DNA from: Anolis sagrei
Taxonomy: Eukaryota; Chordata; Lepidosauria; Squamata; Anolidae
Assembly (NCBI RefSeq): GCF_037176765.1
Contig: NC_090026.1
Coordinates: 133,373,752-133,437,751 of the forward strand
DNA: 64,000 nt
Direction: 5' to 3'
Below the pieces are notes generated by a model. It ran no database searches and was not told where the DNA came from. It was given only the letters and a program-made list of their open reading frames with translations. The translations under genes and the position numbers were made by a program. Positions 1 to 10,400 of the stretch are shown in pieces (positions within the stretch are counted from its first letter, which is position 1; every line of letters begins with the position of its first letter).

Positions 1-219
1 GAAGTTTGAGAAGGGAACACGATGAGCACCTTTCTCTGCCTCAAGATCCTGGCACACAGACACATGGGAACCAGCATTAGAGACTCTTGTCAGGTCTTTG
101 ACCTCTTTACCTGTTGCAATCAAAGTAAGCCTGACCAGAGCATCTTCCTGCAGGTTTCCTCTCCTATTTCCTACCATAGGCCCATATACAGCATTTGCTA
201 TGCTGGACTCTCCTACAGA

Positions 220-345
220 TGCCAAATATCCCTCCATCTAGTGCAGGCATGGGCAAACTTTGGCTCTCCTCCAGGTGTTTTGGACATCAACAATTCCTAT
301 CAGCCTGTAGGCTGTTAAAATATGTTGTCCAAAAGTTTGCCCAGT
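220..345. repeat. Fold-back hAT MITE remnant in ABCB8 intron
   Basis: Imperfect inverted arms (GGGCAAACTTTGG ... CCAAAAGTTTGCCC) of the same fold-back family that is intact at 61,071-61,226. The rest of 1-475 shows nothing recognisable. Confidence 0.6.
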
Positions 346-475
346 AGTCTAGTAGGGGGAGGGGGTTCAGCAACCCCTTCCTCTTCTGCACAATGCTTCC
401 CTGATTCCCAAAGCCAGCACAGGAAGCCCTTATGTGCCCCCCACCCCCTGCCCTGCACCTCCAGGCTGGACTCAC

Positions 476-637
476 CTGCTCCTGGGCCCGGCGGGAGAGC
501 TTGCGCAGGGAGGAGCCGATGAAGGCCCCAGCACCCACCAGGAAGGGCATCACCACCACCAGGAGCCCCGTCAGCTTCGGGGAGATCATGTAGAGGGAGA
601 CAAAGCAGCCCAACGTCTGGGTCAGGCTGCGGAGACC
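476..637 (-). CDS. ABCB8: ABCB8 coding exon 6 (last in window)
   Basis: 162 nt, residues 258-311: [20 protein letters not shown] through a hydrophobic helix to [13 protein letters not shown], against human GLRSCTQVAGCLVSL...GSGLRKLSRQCQEQ. The borders are CTCTCGCAG and CAG|GTGAGT. The next exon is not in the 475 bases to the left, which are intron. Confidence 0.92.
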
Positions 638-1784
638 CTGCGAGAGGAGCGGAGTGTAAAAGCAGGCCAGGAGGAGGGGCCCCTTCCCACGGCCCCCCTG
701 TTACAGTATATGGTTTTGTAAGTCTTTACAAGAATCAAGACAAGTATATGTGTGTTGAGGAAGAACCACTCCCTGATTAGGATGTATATCAGGTGAAGAT
801 TTCTTGATGCAGGTAGTGAGTGAAATGAAGTAATCAGAGATGGAACTACACTACAAGGTTTGCTGGAAAGAAGCAGATTAATGCATTGTTTTGTAAGTTG
901 TTTTTCCTTCTGCAATGGACAATGTGGACAATGTGTTTTCAAGGCTACTGTATGTTTCTTTATAAAATACATGTGTTGACTACTCAAGAGTAAAGACATT
1001 TTTTCTTTTATGCTCTGTGTATTTTCAACTTGGTGCCTGAAGCTGGGAAGACTGCTGTGTATTTTCAATATAAACTAACAAACCGCAACACCCCCAACCT
1101 CCACCCCTGCCATAGAAGCACAGTGTTGGGACTCAGCCTGTGTGTGAACCTGAGCCTGAATCTCTGATTGTATTGCCTATCAGAGACCTAGGATATCTGC
1201 AAGCCCATCCCCCTCCAATCACTCCACCTGGTCATGCCCAGCACTTTTAATTTTACTTGTTACATTTGGCCCTGCCATTGTTTTTAATTGTGCCATTGTG
1301 TGTTGTCAATGTTATTGTTTTGTTTTCTGAGTTATTTTGCTGTTTGTTGTTGCTGTTGTTTTTACTATTGTATTTGGGCTCGGCCTCTTGTAAGCCGCAC
1401 CGAGTCCTTCGGGAGATGGTCGCGGGATACAAATAAAGGTTTATTATTATTATTATTATTGGGACCCCCAGTAGCGCAGTGGGTTAAAGCACTGAGCTGC
1501 TGAGCTTGCTGACCAAAAGGTCGCAGGTTCGATTCCAGGGAGCGGCGTGAGCTTCCGCTGTCAGCCCTAGCTTCTGCCAACCTAGCAGTTCGAAAACATG
1601 CAAATGTGAGTAGATCAATAGGTACCGCTCCGGCGGGAAGGTAACGGCGCTCCATGCAGTCATGCTGGCCACATGACCTTGGAGATGTCTATGGACAACA
1701 CTGGCTCTTCGGTTTAGAAATGGAGATGAGCACCACACCCCAGAGTCAGACATGACTGGACTTAATGTCAGGGGACAACCAACC

Positions 1785-1830
<46 letters not shown>

Positions 1831-2881
1831 CTGAGGCCAATGTTGATGCTAATGTTGTTTGGATAGTGAGGCTGAAGTGATCCATGTTTTAATCTTTATT
1901 TATTAATGTTCATGTTCATGTTTGTTATATTTGCTATTCTGTATTTATGATGCGGCATTGAACTACTGCCAACTGTAAGCCGCCCTGAGTCCCCCCAAGG
2001 GTTGAGAAGGGCGGGGTAAAAATGTTTGAAATAAATAAACAAAAATAAAATAAATAAGATGGAGTCACTTTGGGCAGTAAAAATCCCACAGGCTTTGATT
2101 TAGAGGCTTCAAGGGAAAAGCCAAGTTCTCATGAGAATGTTTCTATCAGACCGAGAGAAGAAAATTCACTCCCTTTTCCTCCTGGCCCAAGATAACTTGA
2201 CACCTGGTCGGGTGAATGATAACAGCCGCAGTCTGGAGATAAGCCAGAACCACAGGGAGGTTCAATGTTTACGTAGGTCCAAGAGAATCCGACAACTAAA
2301 ACCAAAGATTAGCCGGAATCCGTTTCTGGGATTTAAGAGTGGCTGTGAGGGGGATTTCCTCAGACCAAGCATAGTTTAGTATCAAGTACAAACCACCTTG
2401 GTTTTGCCAGTTTCCAGTGGTCTGGTCTCTAAGGGAATTTCTGGCTATTCAAGCGACATTAGCAAGGGCCAATCTGTTCATGGAGTTTTCTGGACATTAC
2501 TGCTTTGGATTTTCTGCAAGCTTTCTGGACATTGCTGTTTGCTGTTTCATTTTGGCTTGTTTACCTTTGGACTTCAATCTATTTTATATTCATCATTCAA
2601 TTAAAAGGGATTGTATTTTTCCTAAACCAAGGTGTGGTGTATTAATGACAAGAGGGTCCTGTTTCCAGCTCTGGGGTGCAACACAATGTCTCCACCTTCC
2701 CAGGGCTCCCCCTTTAATGCCCTGAGCTCTGCCCACTACTCCCAAGCACCTGAGAGATGACGAGCTTGAAGGAGGACTTGAATTCCTGGATGTCGGCCGT
2801 CAGGCGATTCACCAGCTGCCCCGTCTGATTGGCATCAAAGAAAGCTATCTCCTTCCTTCAGGGGATAGAAGCAGAAGGGGA

Positions 2882-2919
<38 letters not shown>

Positions 2920-4374
2920 GGGGAAAGAGAGCTTTCTATCCACCCGGCCTCCTCACGTGGCTCCCTGACCACGGATAAGCCTGCAGATAAAGGAACAGCT
3001 CTGGGGCAGCAACCTGGCCCCCTCCAGCACCCCACAACTCCCTGTGTAGCAAGGAATGCCCTTCAGTGGATGATGCAGAGCTGGTTCGGAGTGAACACAG
3101 ACCTCCTGGGAAACTGAGGCTCCTCTGGGGCCCTCCCTGTTTCCACACAGCGGTCAGCCCCCACCACAACCCTTTCAGCCATCCACAAGGAATAAGAGAG
3201 CGTCCACTCCCTGGTGAGTTACCTGATTAAGGAAGCAAAGAGCTGCTTGCGCATACTGTTGGCCACCTTCTCCCCGATCCAGGAGAGCAGCAGGATGTAC
3301 CCAAAGGTCAATACCCCCTGGAGAAGGGAGGGAGGGGGGGATTGAGGGAAGGGGAGAGGGGAGCAAGGGACGTCAATCACCCAGTCTTCCCTTCGACAAG
3401 ACAAACAGCGTTGGCCCCAGCAGAGCCCCCCTCTCCCTCCCCCATTACAGGGCGGCTGATGCTCACCTGGAGGCCATAGATGCTCAGGAGCCGCATGGCA
3501 GGTTCGCGCACCACGCGCAGGTATTCGGACACACGCATGTGCTGTGCCACCACGTTCACCAACTTGCCCAGGAGGAGCGGGATCTGGACGTTGAGGAGGG
3601 CGGCCCCCAGTGCAAACTGGAAAGACAGGGGAGGGGGTCAAAGGATCGGGGATTCCAGTGGACAAAGGAGAACATCCGCTGGCCTCAGAGCTCTTTTTAT
3701 GGCCTCGTAAATTGGTTAAATTAGCCTCCCCACACATAGGTGATATCTAATTTTCCTACTTGACAGATGCAACTGTCTTTCGGGTTGCAAAGGTCGACAA
3801 CAAGCTACACAATTGGTCAGAAGCTCACTCCAACCCGAGCTGGCTACGAACTCATGACCTTGTGATCAGAAGTGATCTTAATGCAGCTGACACTCAGACA
3901 GCTGCGCGACAGTCCCGGTGGTAGAGCCTATTGCGAGGGTTGAATGAAAAGTAATGCCTCCACCTTTTTAACTCCTCAACAGACGGCAGTACTGGTATGC
4001 GGAAGGTACTGGCTTGTTCAGTAGACTCCCCTCTACAGTTCCATTTTGGTAGGAAGCCAAAGCCTCTGAAGGAGGAGCCTCCACCACACTCCAGGGCAGA
4101 GAGTTCCACTGCTGAACAGTTTTTCTAGCAGTCAGGAAGTTCTTCCTAATGTTCAGGTGGAATCTCCTTTCTTGTAGTTTGAAGCCATTGTATTTTTGTA
4201 TTTTTTGGGCTTGGCCTCATGTTAGCTGCCTCGAGTCCCCATTGGTGGTGGGGTATAAATAAAGTATATGATTATATTATTATTGTTGTAGTTGTTGTTG
4301 TTCCATTGCATCCTAGTCTCCAGGCAGCAGAAAGGAAGCCTACTCCCTCCTCCTCCCTATGACTTCCCCTCACA

Positions 4375-4418
<44 letters not shown>

Positions 4419-7400
4419 TACAGCTTTTCTATTCCGCCCTTCTCCTCACCCCGCAGGGGACTCAGGGCGGATTACAGTGTACACATATATGGCAAACATT
4501 CAATGCCAATTTTGACATACAACGTATACAGACATACACAGAGGCTATTTAACGTTTTCTGGCCACCAGGGGAGCTGTCGCTTTCCTCGTCCATCTGAGA
4601 CGCTGATGAAGTACTTCCGCATTCCCCGCATGCTTCCCCGCTGGAATGCTTTGCTGGAGTCTTCTTTATGGCCTCATAAATTAGTTAATTTAGCCTCCCC
4701 ACACTTTAAGGTGGTACCTAATTTTCCTACTTGGCAGATGCAACTGTCTTTCGGGTTGCAAAGGTCGACAACAGGCTACACAATTGGTTAGAAGCCCACT
4801 CCAACCCGGACTGGCTTCGAACTCATGACCTTTTGGTCAGAGTGATCTTAATGCAGCTGACACTCAGCCAGGTGCGCCACTCTCCCGGTGCAAGGCCCTT
4901 ATTTATACAAGGCCCTCATCCTGTCTCCTCTCAGCCTTCTCTTCTGCAGGCTAAACATGCCCAGCTCTTTAAGCCGCTCCTCATAGGGCTTGTTCTCCAG
5001 ACCCTTGATCATTTTAGTTGCCCTCCTCTGGACACATTCCAGCACAGAGTCAACATCTCTCCTCAATGGTGGTGCCCAGAATTGGACACAGTGGGATTCC
5101 AGGTGTGGCCTAACCAAGGCAGAATATGTCAGAGTTTTGTATTATTTAGATCATTTCTTAAGTGAAAAATGGATAAGTGGTTGCAGGAATCATGTCCAGT
5201 CATTGTGTGGCCAGCAACAGTCAAGCCACCTGTGAGAGCTTAGCTACTACAAATTGAGAGACTGAGAATGTAGAGAGTAGAGAAGAGATAGAGAAGAGTA
5301 TGAACAGAGAATGCTGATGGTGATGATGAGACTGTGAAGAAAGCAAGAGCTAAAGGAAGAGGAAGAGATTCCTGTAAAAGCTCAAGGAAGGTTTGCTGGA
5401 ATATTGGGATTGATGGACTGAATCTGTTATTTGTGACTATTGCATAAACATTTACTTTATTGGAAGAAAGTTTGTCTTCTGTGGAATTGTATTATTTTTC
5501 TCAACGGGGCGCAGCTTCCGAGAAGGGGGTTTGAATGCTTGAAAGCAACCCCAACTATACAGCAGCAACACCATAGCTGCGACAGAATAGAGCATGGGGA
5601 GCATGACTTCCCTGGATCCAGACACTAGATTCCTTTTGATGCAAATCCCGTTGGCTTATTATTATTACAGTCTTATTATGATTTCTGTGAGGAGCAGAGA
5701 AGGACAGAGAGAGACAGAAAAGGAGGAAGGAAAGGAGGAATAGATGGAGGGAGGTGCATGCTTACCAACATGGCGGCTGTGAGGGCCAGGAACTGTGGGC
5801 GCAGGAAGGTCCAGAACATGGCCCAGTCAAAGTCGGGCTCCTTCTCGACTGGGGGGGCCACGCAGATCACCTCGATCCGCTTGGCGTCCTGGCAGAGGAC
5901 TCTGGTGCAGAAGGCGGCCCCCAGACCCACCAAGGCCGGAGCGGCCAGAGCGGCAGCGGCCAGGCGGCCAGTGGGGCGGAGGCGCCGGCGGAGGCAGCGG
6001 GGAAGGAGCCGGGCGGCCGGCCAGGTGGAGGGCTGGGCCAGGCGGCCGGAGGCAGAAGCCCCCGAGGAGCCAGAGCGGGCATGGCTGGCCCAGGACCTGC
6101 AGGAGGGAGAGAGGAGAAAGGGGGACGGGCACGTGAGGACATGTGAGAACCCCTTGTGAGAACTCAGCCACATCCTGCACAAGTTTGTAGTCCTCAATAA
6201 GGAGACAGAGGAGCAAACAAGCAAGTGCGCAGAGAAAGCCATTCTTTCCCCATCTCTATTCTCTCTCCTCCCTTCTCCTGTATGTTAGTTAAGACTGCTA
6301 CTTCTCAGGGGCACACCTCTTTTTATTCACGTTTCAGCCACATGGCAAGACAAGTCCTCCATTTTGTCCTCCTGTGAGCATGGAGAGAGACAAGATGCCG
6401 GCTTCAGAGAGCCAGATAGTTAAATAGTTTCTCCTCCACAAACAATCTGCTCCATCCCTATCTCATCCTGATTTTAGTATTTTTAGTATCTTAGTTTTTA
6501 TCTTGCACATGCGGCCCGCTCATTGTTATCTTATGTTATTTTACTGTGTATGATTTCACTTTATTGTCTTTGTACTCATATGTTGTATGTATTTTACTGT
6601 GTTGTTATTGTGTTTTGGTTTTACTTTATTGTAATATGCTGTTGGGCTTGGCCTCACGTAAGCTGCCCCGAGTCCCCATTGGGGAGATAGATGGTGGCGG
6701 GGTATTAAATAAGATTATTATTATTATTACTACTACTACTACTACTACTACACCGCAATGAGTCGCCAGTAGGCTGAGAATTGCGGTATATAAGCGTAGT
6801 AAATAAATAAATAAATAAATACTACTACTACTACTAGATAGCTAGGCCCTAACTTTTCTATATAGATTTTTTTATTGTATCAGAAGCGAATTAAGAATAT
6901 ACTGCAAGTAACTTCTGGTGTGAGAGAATTGGCCATCTGCAAGGGCATTGCCCAGGGGACATTGCTCGGATGTGTTACCATCCTGTGGGAGGCTTCTCCC
7001 ATGTTCCTGCATGAGAAGCTGGGGCTGACAGACAGGAGCTCACTTACATAGATAAGCAATTCTCGGTGCTGAAGTGCTCTACTGCTCAGTTCTAGAATCT
7101 TCTGATCTGCTGTTTCTGATTCACACTTTGAAATGCTTTTTACTTTTGGGATCTGACCCCAAAGCCCTGGCTGAAGACCGCACAGCAAGGGCCTCAATGC
7201 CACTGGTCCAAATTCAAAGTGCAGGTTATCACCTGTACAGCCCTACACTGTTCGAGTCCAGCCTGTCTTCGAGACCACATCTCCCCCCCCCCCCATGAAT
7301 TTGTGTGGGCTCTAAGGGCTGCCGGAAGGCCCTCAGCCTATGTCTCAAGAATCGTTGGTGGATACAAAGGAGAGGGCCTTCTCAGTGGTGGCCCTGCTGC

Positions 7401-10400
7401 TCCGGAACGCCCTCCTCAGTGAACTTAGACAAGTCCCTAAACTGTATACGAACCCACACAATCTCTTCAATCATCTGGAGAGGCCCTGCTCGCGCTCCCA
7501 CCCCCATCGCAGGTGCGATTGGTGGGGACGAGGGAGAGGGCCTTCTCAGTGGTGGCCCCTCAACTCTGGAACTCACTTCCCAGAGACACCAGACATGCCC
7601 CAACTTTGGCAGTCTTTAGGAGGAGCTTGAAAACGTGGTTGTTCCAGTGCGCCTTCCCAGAATAATGAATCCTCAGCATTATGTCCTCTAAACGCACTTT
7701 ACACTGATTTAGGATTGCTTGTACGCTTTCACCAACGCCCCATCTATCTTGTTCATGCCTAGCATTATTTTTAAACTTTAATTGCATTTGGCCCAGCCAT
7801 AGATTTTAAAATGTGTGTTGTATTACTGTTGTTGTGATTGCTTTTTTGTTTATGAGTTTTATTTTAATTGTTTACTGTTGTTGTTATTGCTTGTAATGAT
7901 GGATTGTGGGCTCGGCCTCATGTAAGCCGCACTGAGTCCCTTGGGGAGATGGTAGCAGGGTACAAATAAAGTTTTATTATTATTATCCTGGACTCATCGC
8001 TGAGCCTGGAAACCCAGGTTTCGGCGGTGACCAGGGGAGCATTCGCACAGTTAAAACTCGTGCGCCAACTGCGCCCGTACCTTGGGAAGTCTGACTTGGC
8101 CATGGTAGGCCACGCTCTGGTTACATCCCGTTTAGACTACTGCAACGCTCTCTACGTGGGTTTGCCTTTGAAGACAGCTCGGAAGCTTCAACTAGTCCAA
8201 CGCTCGGCAGCCATGATACTAACCGGAGCGGAGCGCAGGGAGCATACCACCCCCCTGTTGCGCCAACTCCACTGGCTACCGATCTGCTACCGGGCTGAAT
8301 TCAAAGTGCTGGCGTTGGCCTTTAAAGCCCTAAACGGTTCTGGCCCAACCTACCTATCCGAACGTATCTCTACCTATCAGCCCGCCAGGACCCTAAGATC
8401 TTCTGGGGAGGCCCTGCTCTCTAGCCCGCCTGCTTCACAGGTGCGGCTGGCGGGGACGAGAGACAGGGCCTTTTCTGTGGTGGTCCCTCGGCTGTGGAAC
8501 ACCCTTCCTATGGAGGTAAGATCAGCCCCCTCGCTGATGGTATTCCGAAGAAGATTAAAAACTTGGATGTTTGAACGGGCATTCGGTTAAACAGTGCAAT
8601 GAATGTGATGATTACAGGAATGGAAATTTGGACGACGGATTGGATCACGACTCTAGTTATGAGATGCATTGTGTTGTATATTATGCTTTTATGGTTTTAA
8701 ATTGTATATCGTTGATTGATTCTTATCCTTGTTGTAAACTGCGTTGAGTCGCCTGTTAGGCTGAGAAACTGCGGTATACAAGTAAAGTAAATAAATAAAT
8801 AAATAATATTATTATTACAACACTTTAGGAAAGAGTTAAAAACAAGTTTTATGCCTGTAGGCATTTGATAATGTTTAGACCTCAAACTTTTAAAACAGAG
8901 GGCCAGGTCACAGTCCCTCAAACTGTTGGAGGACCGGATTATAATTTGAAAAAAAAGCATGAATGACTTCCTATGCACACTGCACATATCTTATTTGTAG
9001 TGCAAAAAACACTTAAAAACAATACAATAATTAGGTTCTTGTGGGTTTTTTCGGGCTATATGGCCATGTTCTAGAGGCATTTCTCCTGACGTTTCGCCTG
9101 CATCTATGGCAAGCATCCTCAGAGGGAGTGAGGTCTGTTGGAAGTAGGAAAATGGGTTTATATATATCTGTGGAATGGCTGGGGTGGGGCAAGGAGCTCT
9201 TCCCTGCTGCAGTTAGGTGTGAATGTTCAGCTGATCACCTTCATTAGCATTTGAAGGCCTGCCTGCGCCTGGGAAAATCTGTTGCTGGGAGGTGTTAATC
9301 TGTGCCTGGTTTTTTCCTCTCTGTTGTTTAGCTGTTATAATTTTAGAGTTTTTTAATACTGGTAGCCAGATTTTGTTCATTTTCATGGTCTCTTCCTTTC
9401 TGTTGAAATTGTCCACATGTTTCTTGTGGATTTCAATGGCTTCTCTGTGTAGTCTGACATGGTGGTTGTTGGTGTGGTCCAGCATTTCTGTGTTCTCAAA
9501 TATTCTGCTGTGTCCAGGCTGGTTCCTCAGGTGCTCTGCTATGGCTGACTTCTCTGGTTGAAGGAGTCTGCAGTGCCTTCCATGTTCCTTGATTCGTGTT
9601 TGGGCAATGCTGCTGCGTTTGGTGGTCCCTAAGTAGACTTGTCCACAGCTGCATGGGATACAATGGTAGACTCCTGCCGAGGTGAGAGGATCCCTCTTGT
9701 CCTTTGCTGAACGTAGCATTTGTTGGATTTTCTTGGTGGGTTTGTAGATTGTTTGTATGTTGTGTTTCCTCATCAGCTTCCCTATGCGGTCAGTGGTTCC
9801 CTTGATGTATGGCAGGAACACTTTTCCTCTGGGTGGATCTTCGTCTTTACTCTCGTGGCTTGTTCTTGGTCTTGCAGCTCTTCTGATGTCTGAGGTGGAG
9901 TCTCCATTGGCCTGGAGAGCCCAGTTGACACGCATCAAGGAACATGAAAGGCACTGCAGACTCCTTCAACCAGAGAAGTCAGCCATAGCAGAGCACCTGA
10001 TGAACCAGCCTGGACACAGCATATTATTTGAGAACACAGAAACGCTGGACCACACCAACAACCACCATGTCAGGCTACACAGAGAAGCCTCTGAAATACA
10101 CAAGAAGCATGTGGACAATTTCAACAGAAAGGAAGAGACCATGAAAATAAACCAAATCTGGCTACCAGTATTAAAAAACTCTAAAATTATAACAGCTAAA
10201 CAACAGAGAGGAAAAAACCAGGCACAGATTAACACCTCCCAGCAACAGATTTTCCCAGGCGCAGGCAGGCCTTCAAATGCTAATGAAGGTGATCAGCTGA
10301 ACATTCACACCTAACTGCAGCAGGGAAGAGCTCCTTGCCCCACCCCAGCCATTCCACAGATATATATAAACCCATTTTTCCTACTTCCAACAGACCTCAC

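Noticed and set aside
1459-1540. tRNA gene (A and B boxes present)
   Set aside because: The cloverleaf does not close, and a SINE body with a BovB-like tail follows. The same holds at 11,346 and 51,540.
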